Positions 1 to 13,600 of a DNA stretch of 64,000 bases are shown in pieces. Under the pieces are notes generated by a model that saw nothing but the letters and a program-made list of their open reading frames with translations, did not search any database and was not told the origin of the DNA. Every line of letters begins with the position of its first letter. Position 1 is the stretch's first letter. The position numbers and the translations under genes were made by a program. The DNA is from Rachycentron canadum (lineage: Eukaryota; Chordata; Actinopteri; Carangiformes; Rachycentridae), in contig CM076669.1 of assembly GCA_038496675.1 (NCBI GenBank), forward strand, positions 14,813,693-14,877,692, given 5' to 3'.

Positions 1-1955
1 GAACGTAGAAGTAAATGATGCAGGATTTAAACACCAAATGTTAACATAACTTGTCTTTGTTTACAAGGAAATTCCAGATGGTAGAGTTAACAACCTATTC
101 ACACCTGCCATTAAAATGCATTTTGGGTGATCAGATTGGTTGATAGTGCTTGATCACATAAATGTATGGGTGTAAATGTACGAAAAGACCCTTTAGGGAC
201 GGACAGTGGCCAAACCCCAAAGTTGGCACAAGTGCAAATGCCATTGCGTTTTCAGTCCAAACGCAACAGGTACATAGACGAAAATACATAATTCTGTGTG
301 ACTTTTCCAAACTGTTCCAAAGTGAGTTAGCAGCTAGGTGGCTAGCAGCCATTAGCAAGCATTTTCCCCCACTTTGAAAAAACAAACAAACACAATTATG
401 CAACTTCATGGATGGGTACCATCTACCTCTATTCTATTTCTTCCCAGAGAGCAAATTGAAACTTCTGGCCCAACCTATGACTTGGTGTGGCCCATATACT
501 CCCACATCCGGAAAGAGTCCTCCTGTTATCCTCCAGTATTGACTGACAGCTGGAAGATTTTGTGTGTGCACCAGAATTCATCCAGCAATCTTGAGCTGGA
601 CAGAGCGATCAAATTGCATTCGTACACATACTAATCAGGTTAAAATCATATCTAGATAAAATCTTGATATGAGATGCATTTTAATGTAAGGTGTAAATGG
701 ACTCCATAAGACAATTTTAGGAGTGTTTGTTTTCTCACCTAAAAGGCATGCGGATGTTCATGAGCTCTGCGTAGCGACAAAGAACATCCCATGGTGCATG
801 AAGCTTCAGAAAGATCACGTCACTATTCGTTAAGGAAGCCTAAGGAAGCCAAACACAGAAAAAACTGAACTTCAGAAAACAAAGATGGCTAAGGAGGACC
901 TGAAATATCTCAGCTTTGACTCTGATGCTCTTTTCACAGACTTTACAGTGATGGCGTAGTTCACAATAATGGTGTAGGCAGTGGCGTTAATTCAACATTA
1001 CGCTTCCTGGGATCTGCTATTTTCCTCACCTGTTTGTATTGCCTGAGTGGGAGTCAGTCTAAAGGTACATGAATCAGGAGCTAAAAGGAAAGAGACCTAA
1101 AAATAACAAAATGACTCCACACAAGAAACACACACAAGTGGGCTGTTGAAGGAGACAAGAACCATTATCTTACCCAGCATATTCTAGATCACAATGACCT
1201 TGGCATTGCTGCATTGGCAGATAGCGCTGAAGTTAACACACACAAACACACAGATCACAACATCCACATTTTCTACTCTTTCAAGTGACACTTCAGCTAA
1301 ATAAGAAGCAGCAGGGGAGAAAATTGCCGTCGGCACATTTGTTTGGCCTCTATGAGTGGCAGCTCACCAATGAACGCCAAAACAACACTCGGCTGTCAGA
1401 CCTTGTAAAACTGGGCACAAAGGCTCAGAACATTTTATAACTGAAATTACATGCATTATAGGACTGAGCATTAAACTGTGTCCTCCCACAAATTGATATT
1501 GATATTGCACATGTACATGCGCAGTTGCAATAATCATAGTAAAGATAATTCACTGTCAGTGCAGGAACCTTCCACTCGTCTATTTATTTGTAGTTGCAAT
1601 TTTTATAGAGTTGAACTAGTTTTGCTTTACATCCTAGGCTAAAAGAGAGAAACCCATTTTTTCTGAGCAGAAATTTGTTTCCTCATGCCGGATATGGAGG
1701 GCTGGGTACTGGACACTGGATCCCTACCAACTGAACTCTTGTGGAGGGTATTCTTGATTTGATTAATAAATTAAGAGAATACCACATTTAATGCACCTTT
1801 TCAAATACATAAAATGATGCTGTAAGCTGAAACATTCGAGTTTTTCAGACTGGTGGCCAGATGAAATAACCAATTTTCCAGCTGCTGCAATCAATGTTTA
1901 ATACAGAAAATGGATCACCACATAGTGATGAACCCGCCCCACCCCCCCCACCCCC

Positions 1956-1962
<7 letters not shown>

Positions 1963-2015
<53 letters not shown>
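1963..2015 (+). repeat. AC dinucleotide microsatellite
   Basis: About 26 uninterrupted AC units following a C-rich tract. Confidence 0.97.
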
Positions 2016-2016
<1 letters not shown>

Positions 2017-2058
2017 TAGATAGGGGCAGTGAGAGAGTGATAGGAAAGTTGGGAAGAG

Positions 2059-2150
2059 TACTACCAGGGTACCAATAACACCACAGGACTGACTTCTCGC
2101 ACTTTTACAGTGTCACAGCTTAAATAATTAAGGTATGAGAAGTATACAGA
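2059..2150 (+). repeat. Intronic duplicate segment, copy 1
   Basis: A 92-bp sequence starting TACTACCAGGGTACCAATAA and ending AAGTATACAGA. It recurs almost identically at 4703-4792, with a small difference after CGCACTT. It may be a short mobile element or a local duplication; the family was not recognised. Confidence 0.8.
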
Positions 2151-2189
2151 GAGGGGATGACATCAATGACTGTATATACAAGTGGAGGT

Positions 2190-2530
2190 ATAGTGGTAAG
2201 TGAAGCCAATGCTGAAGAGCCTTAAACCTTCATTCTATCTAATGGCCATCAAGTGGCCAAAAAGAAGTCAGATTGTATTGAAGTCTATGTGAAAATGTCC
2301 CTACTTCTCCCTTGATTTATTAGCTCAGTAAATGTTTTCCTAATGAGTTTATGGTCTCAGTCTCTAGTTTCAAGTCTTCAATACAACATGATGTTCATGT
2401 TTTAAATCATGGTCTATTTAGAGGAAAATAGACCATAAAGCAGGGGATGAATTAGGGCGTGGCTACAGTGTGATTGACAGACTGTACCACCCAATCAGGA
2501 TAGAGTACAGAGCAGGTCAGATCCACCCCT
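2190..2530 (+). mobile_element. MITE-like dispersed repeat, copy A
   Basis: Shares long blocks with 27738-28042, including TTGAAGTCTATG, CTTCTCCCTTGATTTATTAG, GTTTATGGTCTCAGTCTCTA and a GACAGACTGTACCAC end. The pattern matches a non-autonomous DNA element common in fish genomes. No coding capacity. Confidence 0.7.
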
Positions 2531-3222
2531 CACTCCTCCTCAGCTCCACCTTTTTCTCCAAATATGGTTTCTACTGGTTTCAAAAAACCAAGATGGTGAC
2601 AGCCAAAAGTGAAGCTGTGAGAGCCACCACAACCAACAGACAAATGGTTTTTGCAGATCTGGCAGCTTTATTTCAGCTTAAAAGCCTACATAGACTCACT
2701 GTACACTACCTGCCAAGCATCAAACATCAGACAAAGTTAGCAACTAGCTGGCAAACACACATGGCATGTTTAGCAGCAAAAAAGACAGAAATTTTCCTTG
2801 GCACGTGGTGGAGACCCAAACAGAGGTGAAAAAGGGAGTGAATGATGTTCTTATATTTGTTAGAGGGACACAAACACAACTCCCTATGAATGCTAGTCTG
2901 CTGAATGTGTAAATAAGCCACTAATATGTTCACATTATTCTAGTAAATTGACAGTATAGTAGTGTATATGTGTGAAAACCTAAAACCACCGGTTCTGCAT
3001 GTGTAGCATGCACTGATATAGGAACAAAATGACACAGATTAGTGTTACGACTTATTAAAAGACAAGTACAATAATATTAAACAACACATATGCAAAAAGC
3101 ATTGGATTCATCAAATGTGCTGTCGATATCTGGGTTTTTAATGTACGTTCAGTACTAACATGATGATTTAACTGACCACTTGTCACCATATATTGAAATA
3201 GGCTAATGTAAGTGTTCTTTAC

Positions 3223-3372
3223 CTCCTTTTCCATTTGTAAGCCTTCAGCACGGATATTCCGCTCAAATACCTCCCTCTTCTCGGACTGTGAGCTGGACTT
3301 CCTGTACACCAGGATGTAGTCAATACGGCTCTTTCCATCACTGAAGCAAAGGCTGCTGGATTTACTCCTCCC
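3223..3372 (-). CDS. ano4: ano4 coding exon 6, start of anoctamin dimerisation domain
   Basis: 150 bp, acceptor TCTCAG|GGGAGG, donor AAGGAG|GTAAAG, phase 0 at both ends. It encodes exactly 50 residues with RIDYILVYRK and EKREVFERNIRAEGLQMEKE, the most conserved and diagnostic block in the window. The next ANO4 exon was not found between 1 and 3222. Confidence 0.96.
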
Positions 3373-6300
3373 CTGAGATGGTGGAGTAAAGAAATCAAAT
3401 AGGATGATCCAACTATCTTGTTTCTAAGTGGTTTGGGAGGCAGACTGTGAGTTTCAACTGACCTCTGGGATCCCAGAATCGGACTTTGTGTTGTCGTCAA
3501 GGATGCTGCTGTGCGTGCCTGGGTTCAGCAGGGTGGAGTCGTCATCTCTGGACGGGCTGCTGATGCCGTCCAACCGTTCCCTCTCAAGCCGCACATTAAC
3601 ATCCTTCACAGCTGGAGGTGAGCAGAATGGATGGAGGTTGATTAACATAAAAAAATTATGACACCAAATGCTTGCTAAATGGTCACTGAATGAGAAAATC
3701 CAAAATTCAAAATGCCTATACGCGACGTGTCATGTGCTATATCAAGGGTAAATGTATTAAAACGACTGGCTGGTGTCTAGTCCTGGTAATTCAACACAGC
3801 TACAGGTACTGCTACCACTGAGGAACAAAGCAGCACAGATTCCAAAGGAATAAATCACAGTTCATTGCAAATTGTGCCTGCCTGGTCTGAAAAGTCTGAA
3901 CATCAGTGTCATTGACAATAAGATAAGAAGTTACAAATCAAGGTGAAGCATCTTTCAAGTCTTTGAAATATCTGTGAGTGAATCATGATCATAAGAAATT
4001 ATTAAAAAACTGTAAGACCAGGAGCAAACAGCCACAAAGTTCCTGAGTCAAACTTACAGGATATGCACAGAAAACATCAACTCACACTGGTTTATCTAAG
4101 CTTTTAAAAGTACAGCAGCTTGCTTTAGTCTATTCTAGTTTACAGAAATGTATGTAGTGTGGGAAGTGGCTGGGGACGGATGAGTAGGAGGAGGTATTAG
4201 TTCATTTGGGGACAGTACAAAATGGTAAATGTGAAATAGTTCATTTTAATCTACATAAACCAAACATTTGTTTATTTTATGAATGCAGTTTCTTTAAAGA
4301 GGTTCTTTAAAACCAAATTGGTAGTCTCTTCATCATTTTATTGTCGCACAATTAAATTTGAGCAAACCCATTTCAGCCTTAAATGGCAACCACTCTGTTA
4401 GGGCATTGGGAGCTAATTAGTTTCTCAGGTAATGAACAGTTTCAGGGCAACAACAGAGAATACAAGTAAAATCTGGTTTTAGCAAGTTACTTCAAATGAG
4501 TGAATACAGTTGCTTCATTAGTCTCAGGCTCCATTTGGACATCAAAACACACGGCAAGTTGCTCAGCTCTTCATAAGTCGAAGTGGGACCAATTAAAAAG
4601 TAAACAGAGATACATTTTGGATTTAATCTAATATCCAGGACATATTTCTAAATCAATGCTCACACAGAACGTGACCACATACACAGCTCGAAGGCTTCAT
4701 TGTACTACCAGGGTACCAATAACACCACAGGACTGACTTCTCGCACTTAGAGTGTCACAGCTTAAATAATTAAGGTATGAGAAGTATACAGATATTTCAG
4801 TCCATGCCGGTGCTGGGTCTCACCAAGGGGAGGAACATCGTCTTGAGTGCTGGAGTCCGGAGCTTCGGCCGAGGATTCCTCCATGATGTCTGCCTCCCCA
4901 GAGGTGGGGAAGGCGAGAGGTCTGTCCGCTGCCTGGTAGCCAAAGGCCAAGGGCTGCAGCGGCACTCTGCGTCGGTGGGGGCTCTGCCGCTGGGGCTCAG
5001 ACCCATGTAGAGATAAACTCACACCTGCAGTTTAGGACATAGAGAACTTCATTCCAATTTGTTTTTTTGATATTTAAACATAATTTGGAATGAGGGGAGC
5101 AAGGATTTTGGAAACGAGAAGAGAATGACATCATGCTAAACATCTCAGGTTGAAGACTGAGCAGCTTGAACAGCAGCATTTATAGCTTAAAAAACGAGAA
5201 TTCATTTACAAACGTAGAGAATCACAGTTAGTTTTGGTATTCTCTCAGTCTAAATAGACAGTTTATACCTGGATTAACTGTTTTTAACCACTTATAGTCA
5301 CTCTGATTAACACACGAACAAACAGCAGCCTATATTCAAGTCCAACATCCACTTGACTTTTGCTCTAAAACAACTCCTGAGAGAAATAGCTGTGTGTTCA
5401 CCAGCTAATCGCTAATTTTGTGTGAAATTGAATTTATGACAGAAATGTTTCTGGGGGGACTAAAAAGTGAAAAAAGAGGCTGGTACACACTTGTTTAATT
5501 TTTGGGCCTTTTGAAGTTAAAAGTTAATTTGCATGTCCCAGCCAGGTTCATCCCTCTTTTTTTTGAATTTCTGAGCAACAGGTCAGTCACTGCAGTTAAG
5601 ACTATATACACCTTCATGGTACACACTTCACCAAGTGAGCCACAGGGACACCCCCCTGACCTCATCAATTTTTTTACAGTGTTTTTTTAAGTTGCAGTGC
5701 ATTGAAGTCTCATGGCCACCTACAAAACAGTCGCCTGCTAAATAATGCTGATGACTTTTAGCTAAAACAGTAACTCTGACCACCACAAAAAAACAATACA
5801 ATAAGTTGAAAGGCACTACAATGCTACATATCTTAAGAGAACAGCAGAGCTGGGTAACTATTTTTTGTGGTTTTGTCACTTCAAGCAACGCTTTTCACAA
5901 TACACAAGATATTTGACCCATATAAAAACTGAAACTAGCTTAACTGAAGCAGCTTTAAGGAAAGTATTCACAGCAAAGTTGTTGTTAAATGTTTAATTGT
6001 TGAAGTCATCCACGAATACAGAAAGTTAGCATTGTGAGGCTAGCTTGAGCAGCCATGTTTTTTGGTCTGATAATGTCTCAAGCAGTAAACCAACTTATTC
6101 TGGTGAAGACAGGACTGTGTTTAACATAACAACAGCATGAACTGTGGGTAATTGCCTTAGTCTGCATAAAGGGCTCGAGATTGCTGCAAAAGAGATGGTT
6201 ATAGTGGGAAAGCCTAAAGCCCACATTTACCGGGAACACGCTTAAAAGTTAGTGAGCATTGACTCTTTTCTAGATAGGGCCATAGTCCCTTTTTAGAGTA

Positions 6301-9300
6301 CTGCCCTTCACATGTTTAGAAAACCAGTCACACTACAGCAAATCTTTTCCATGGGTTGTTGCTGTAGGGTAAAAGCCAAATCACATCAGAAAAGGTGGAA
6401 TGAAAAACAAATAGGCGGGAACAGAGAGAGTACAATAGTGTGTGAAAATCAAAGAGCGAAGACTTCCTAAAAAGAGGAAGCAAAAAACAGAAAATGACAG
6501 ATCAGTAACTTTTATTTCCTCAACAAAATTAACCTTGAAAGACCTTGAAAAAGACAAACACTCTACCTGAGAACACACAAACTAATTGGGTCTATTTGTC
6601 ATCCAGATGGTGTCCTTTGAGGGAAGAAATTATTCAAAGCTTAGCAAAAGAGCTTAAATCGGTTCTATCTAAATAGGTCTGTATCTCTTTCTTTCAGGCC
6701 TCTGGAGAGCGGGAAGACTTCCACAGAGGGGGGTGGCTGTCTTAGAGGTCTGCCTGCTGAATTTTCGTTTGTGACAGCAAAGGTGACTCAGCTACATTTT
6801 TCTGCTGAGCCGTAGTACGGTTGGACAGAGATAGAGGTTTGGGGAGCGTCTCCGCGCTTAATCAGCCGTTGATGCTTTGGAACATTGGAGCCTATGGATG
6901 CAGCTAATAGAAATGTGATGGATTTCCTGCTAGTGTAAGAAAATCTGTGCTCAGCGTCCTCTCCCATCACTCACAGCGGTAATAAACTTTTCACTTTGCT
7001 GGGGTTTAGCTATCCAAACTGGAGCTGTAGCTATCAGAAACACTGACATGAATCTGAATTCATCCAGACATGAAGTTGATAACACATCCAGTGGACTTTT
7101 ATGTTTATTTTCTGCAGGTTTTGAAGAGATCCCCGATGGTTTAATACACTATATGTAAATGAAACAGATCCTGGTAATTAGCAGACTCAAGACAAGCTGA
7201 ATATTCAGACTTCTTACATACACATAATGACTATGGGGATCAAGAGTTCCAGCTTGTTAACTTCACCTCCCCGTATTCAAGATGCTCACCGACCCCGTTT
7301 CCTCAGCACCCACAGCACTCCAACGCCGGTCTCATTAAAGGGAGAGAGAGAATTGCTTACTATAAATATTGGCTCTCAGAGGACCGACACGCTACATATT
7401 AGCCTACATCATGCTGCTATGTCGAGACAGTGGCTAGTCAAACAATGTATCCATCAAACTTTAATGGCCCGATGGTACGATTGTAACCCAAGACACAACT
7501 GAGGTCACAAGGCGCTGGAGTTTTGGCAGCAAACGGGGCTGCAGAGGATTCTTCTCTTCAGATACAGTAGATGCAACTTATGGTGTTTCAATAGTGAGTC
7601 ACAACGCTCACAATATTGAAAAAGGAAATACACATAACTCACAAGCTGTGCATCAAGAGTCCTGCATTGTAATTATAACTGGGAGCTAATGAATAGCTAA
7701 CAATAGAGTAACTAACGAGAGCTAATGGTAGCTAATGAACAGCTAATAGCAGCTAACTTTTCCAGTTGCTGACCCTTGCACTCTATTTACCAGCACAAAA
7801 TCAAATGTTGGCTAACTTCAGCTTCACCACAGGCAGAATAAGCCAAGAGATGATTTTCCTCATAGGATTTATCCTAAACAATAATGCTAAGTGTCTGCTG
7901 AATTGGCTGCTCTGAAATGGAACAAAACGGAAAAATGTAGAAAAAACGCAAATCAAAGTTTCATCAATTGAGTTTTTAAGGGACAAAGACAACCGGGAAA
8001 AAAAAAAAAAACCTTTTGCTAAAATGCTACACAACAGTTACTGAGTGATTTTCACACAGTTGTTTTAACACATCTATCAGGCAGGGCTCAACCTTCATAA
8101 ACACAATCACTGCACATGTAAAAATTACAAATCTATTTGCTGATTTTTTAATCAGCTCAGCTGAGGTCTGTAATTCATTCTTCCACTGTGTTTTTTGTAG
8201 TTCAAAAAGACCATTGGGTTGGTGAGTCCTCAATAGTAAAATGATCTTGCTGATCCCATTCTGTCAGTTTTAGTAGCCTGCTTCTCCTTTCATGTACAGT
8301 ATATGGTATCAATAATTTAAACTCAACAACCCACTAGTTTTGAATCAAGTATCCGGAGCAAGTCGCTCATGAAAATCAATGCATGCACAAGAAAGTAGGT
8401 TATGCCTGTTGTTTCAATATGTCAGATATATATTTAATCGCATTTCATATCTTATATGGGGTAGCACGGTGGTTAGCAATGTCGCTTCACAACAAGTTCT
8501 GGTTTCAATTTTGGGGCCTTTCTGTGTAGAGTTTGCATGTTCTCATTGTGCCTGCATGGGTTCTCTCCAGGTTCTCCAGCTCCCTCCCACAGTCCAAAGA
8601 TATGAGTGAATTTGGTTGATTGTTTGTCTCTGTTTGTTGGCCCTGTAATAGACTGGAGGCCTGTCCAAGGGGTTCCCCACCCTCGCCATATGTCAGCTGG
8701 GATTGGTTGCAGGATAAACGGTATGGATAATGGATGGATATCTTGATCTTATTTTCAGGTTGTAGCTGCAGGTTGTGAACATTACCTAGGTTCCAACTAA
8801 AAACTGATTTTCTGTTGTGTTTCTTCTTTGTCAGTAAACAACAAGTGATTAAAGAGCTGATATGGATCATCCATTCATCCATTATCTATACTGCTTATCT
8901 TGCAGGGCCATGGGGACCCTGGACCCTGCTCACCAGTCTATCACAGGGCTGACATATACAGACCAACAACCATTCACACTCACATTCATGTAATTTAGTT
9001 AAGTCACCAATTAGCTGGCATGTCTTTGGACTGTGGGAGGAAGCTGAAGAACCTACAGGGAACCCACCCAGCCCGGGGTTTAAACCCCGAACTGTGAGGC
9101 GACTGTGCTAACCACTGCAGCACTGCGCCCCTGGTCTGGGGATCAAAGATGGAACTTTCATGCTTTCATTTACCACCATGTTGCCCACATCCATCAATGA
9201 GCATAAATGAATTTTTTTTCTGCTGGACTTGAAAGGATCTGGATTTGATAAGTGGATACACACTGGATCTAAATTATAAAATCAAACAGATAGACAGCTG

Positions 9301-10603
9301 CTGTGGCTCCAGATTGCTCTTTCCAAAGTGTGACTGAGTGTTCATGCAGAGGTCAGGTCAGTTTTAAAGGCAGCACAACTGCATACAAAGTGAATGGAAA
9401 GACTTGATTTGACCAGCCCTGGTAGCTTTAACGTTTACAGCTCATGTCACATGACCTCAATGTCTGTAGTCTGCTTCTGGTTGCATGTCGCACTCCCCCC
9501 TCCCTCCCCCCTATTTTCTGTCTACAGTACCACTTTACTACTGTCTAAAAAAAGCATGTCAAAAAATCAATCTTGAAAAAGACAGATGCGATCAGATGCA
9601 AATTTTCCTGGGTGGCACAAACTGATGCAGAGATGAGGCCTCATGTGTTCGGTTGTTTCAACTTGAGCAAAAGATTTTCACTCATTTCAACAGAATCAAG
9701 AGTCTCTGTTGAGTTTTAAATCAGTCAGAGCTGAACAGCAACACACAATACATAGCTTACAGGTAAAATCTGTACAGATGTTATACTGACTGTTTGGGGC
9801 AAATGACCAGGGAATGCACAGGTAAATATTTGCTTGTTTTTTTGCCTGAATGCACCGTTTTGACAGTGACTCTGATGATGTCCTCAAGGTAAATTTAGCA
9901 GGGGGTGTGGGGAGTGTAACCTACTGCAGGTTCATAATAAAAGGGTCTAACAAAAGATGGTATTGAGTCAAAGTGTAGGACCCAGTGCTTTTGGAGCTCG
10001 ACCCATATTAGTGATTAAAGTCAGGATGTCTTTGCTTCTGTTGCACCAGTTTTGTGTGTGACACAATAAAATACACTTGTTTAGTTTACTGGACGAGTAA
10101 TTACTCGCTTGCTGCAACTGCTTATGACCAAAATATTCTCAGCTAAAATACTCAACTCCAAGACAACGTGGTTTCTTGCATAGCACAACCCAGCCTGGAG
10201 ATTCTCACAATCACATCATGACAAGAGAATAAATGTTTACAGGGGAAACAGGAAGAAGAATGGGAGTCGATGGGGGGGCGTGTATGTATCTGTTTGTGTG
10301 TGATGTGGTGCCAAGAGGATCCGGTGTCAGTCATTTGTGAGGAGGAATCGTTCGTTCCATCTGGATGCTCCCATCATGCCCTGGGGTGCACAAGGTGGGG
10401 GGGGTTGCATGTTCTCCCTTTTGCACCTGCCCACCTGCCACTGGTGACACGATCACAGCGCACACACACTTTTACACACACTCCTCACAGAGGCATGACC
10501 CATTTCTGTGTCTTACAACTGATACATCATGGAGGATGAAGAAGAAGAAAAATTCACATTTACAATCGAGGGAATGAGGGAGAACTTGGAGAGCAAATGA
10601 GAG

Positions 10604-10639
<36 letters not shown>

Positions 10640-13600
10640 GGTCAAATGCTTGCATGGTCACAGGAAACTGCGTGAAAGAGATGAAGCAGCGTAAAGAGGA
10701 CTGAGAGTAGGACACAGCAACACATGAGAAAGAGCACTGCAGTAAAAAAAAAAAAAAAACATCCACGCAGGAGAACAAGCCGCCTTCGCTTCAAGACAAC
10801 TTAACAACACTCACCGTGTGAAGGTGGAGAGAGGTAGGGAGGCAGCTTCACCCCTCAGAGGGGAAAAAGGGGGAGGGAGAGAGGGGGGTGGGCTTCCCAG
10901 CCGAGCCACAGCAGACGCCAAAACAGCCAGAAGACTCTTCCCTGTACACACACGCAGTGGTCACCCCTCCTCCTCCCCCCCAGACCCAACGTGCAAATGA
11001 CCTCGCTGAGGGAAACAAACAAACACGACGTCCCACGAGGGAAACCAGCATCCCCACTTTTTACTCCTCACTCCTCATCAGTACATCGGCCGATCCATCA
11101 TCACTGTGCACACAAACACACACACACACTCACACAGGCGGATGTGTCATAGTGAAGATGCTCAGACCAGGCGTCGGAAAAGCTCAAAAAAACTGTCAAA
11201 TCCTCTCTAAAGGAAAAAAACACAAGCACGAGCAGGATGTTTACGGTGAGGAAGAGAGAGAGGGAGAGAGAGAGAGTGAGAGAGGAGGTGCGTGCCGCTC
11301 TCCAGCATTCTTAATCAGTCTCCCCTGCCAGCCAATCAGAGGTCAAGCTGCTCTGGCAGCGGCCAATCAGAAAAAAGGTCTGGTGTGTCAGTGTTGCTGG
11401 AGCCTAAAACAATGACAGTTGGCACTGATGACAGTATCAGTGTGTAGCCTCTGATGGAGGCTCAAGGGCACGCACAGATATACACATAATAACACACACA
11501 TACACATTTAATACCAGGGACACATAAATCATAGGAACACATTTAAACAGTACTCATGTGTCCATATGAAGGTACTGGTCAGCCAGCAGGCTTCAGTTTT
11601 CAGAGAGTTTCTTTTTAGTCTTTTTACAAAATTCTTTAATTTACTGTTTCTGTCCCTCCAATGCAGATGAGGAAACACACACAGTCTGACGAAATACAAG
11701 GGGGAACTTTCTAACAAAAACACTGTAGCTTAGAAATACATACTGGATTGAAAAGAGTAAAGTTTTTCTCTGAAATCATTTTAAGACTAGCTCTCTTCTG
11801 GTTCAGTTTGGACAGAATTATTGTTTCAGGTGGTCTTGTATGTTTAATATAATGTCTAGCATGTCATGTTTCTGTAGGAGGAACCTGCAGTGTGATATCT
11901 GTGCCCCAGGCTCCTCTGTAAACATTACTACTGCACCTGGTGGCTTGTAGCTGCTATCATGTACTATGCTGCACTGTACGTACTCGTGCTGCTGTCGCAC
12001 AGTGTCTCCTGACTCGCACTGTAGGTGGGCAGTGGGCTGATGGACAGCGACGCCGGGCAGGACACCGGCTCCAGGTGCTCATTGATGGGTGGGACAGCAG
12101 AGGCCTCAGAGTGAACACAGTCCGGACTGGGAAGGTTCTGACTGCTGGTTGGGAAAGGACTATTCCAGTGGGAGAACCCGATGGCCACTTGCCCCCCAAG
12201 ATCGAATCCTGCAAGACAGATGATGACAAACAGAAAAATGTTCGATAACTTAATATTCAATTCAATGCATTATTCAAGGGACCAAAACCAAAAGAGATGA
12301 TATTAATTATCATAAAAGCGTCTCATTTCAGGAAGAGAAACAAGTGAAATATTAACATTTTGCTGCAAAAGTGACTGAAACCATGAATAAATGATCAAAA
12401 TCTATAGTTGGATACATTGTTTTAGCTCTAGAGTGACATATTAAACTGACATCTGTACTTCTTCTCTATTGTGCATGATTATGGAGGCAATATGCATCTA
12501 CTATCAGGACTCTTTAACCTCTGATCTCTGGACTGTCCCTTTGTGGATACGTTGCCCATGACAGTCAGAGGAATCACAGTAATCTCTTCAGCAATGTTGC
12601 CCTCTAGTGGTGGAAGTACATTAAAATGAGCCAGCTTTAAATGTGATCAGGCATTATCCAGGCATTTTACTGAGCGTTCACACAGAACCGTCAGTGATAC
12701 AGTCCGTGAAAGAGACTGGACCATGTAAACAAGACTGTGGCTTCAAAGACAAACAATGATCCAATTTTAAATTTTTACATTCATTTGATTGATGAATAAT
12801 TGTGTTGTTGACAGTGGTCAGATGCTGTGTGACTGGAGCCTTCATTAGATGGCAGGCCGCACAGCTCCTTAGCGTCCCTCCTTTATCCACGGTTGACAGA
12901 AGAGGAGCAAAGGCCAGGTTTCCTCATCTGCCTCACGAGGACTGCTGAACCAGCTCAGCTCACCTCCGGCCTTTCACAAGGCCTCAGAGTCTGGTGACAC
13001 AGCTTGGCTCTGCTCTGTGGGCTGGCGGGTGTCTGAGCTCATGGCCTTTGGCAGGTATACAGGCCAAACATGGCAATTTGGTTTTTACTTATTTCTCTAA
13101 AACAAATTGCGGTAAATTGACACAGTGAATTATCTTTCACCTCAAACTCTATTTTCTTTCTGATGTTTGCTTTTTGCTTTGTTTGTTTTTAACACTGCCG
13201 GGGAGGACTTCAGTTTTTATTATTTTAGTATTTTGGAACAATGCCACCGTGAACTACAGTCAGTGGTTTTTCCAAGGAAGGTTCATCATTGACCTTGGAA
13301 AGAGTGACTTTGACTTCGCATCGTTGATGTTCTGTAAGACAAATAAATGCTACATATCATCTGAAGCAGACAAAGCCTTCAGACTGAATTAATTACAAAT
13401 AACATTTGTCAGTCTTTAATTACATTAAATATAGTACTCTACTGAATTAAAAAAGTTTCAGTCTGGGATTCGGAGACTGCTGTCAGAGACGGTTTTGAGT
13501 AGCTTTGGCCTATGTAAATATAATTTCTTGGGCTCAAATTTGCTTTGTCACATTACCTCCTCTACTTCTCTGATTTGCGTGTCTGTTGATACTTTGACGG

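Larger units (their letters stand above)
1..3222 (-). other. ano4: ano4 intron 6 (partial)
   Basis: No coding exon was found. It holds an AC microsatellite (1963-2015), a 92-bp segment repeated at 4703-4792, and a MITE-like repeat (about 2190-2530). Short open frames here have no recognisable protein character. Confidence 0.7.
5025..11983 (-). other. ano4: ano4 intron 3
   Basis: Large AT-rich intron. It contains an inverted pair of a common fish dispersed repeat (8458-8740 and 8872-9132), a GT microsatellite near 10.6 kb and the putative alternative promoter and exon (10815-11372). Otherwise nothing gene-like was seen. Confidence 0.7.

Noticed and set aside
10888..11415. 175-codon plus-strand open frame
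   Set aside because: Low-complexity (Thr/His from AC repeats, Glu/Arg from GA repeats) and antisense to the putative ano4 alternative exon; no domain or splice context.
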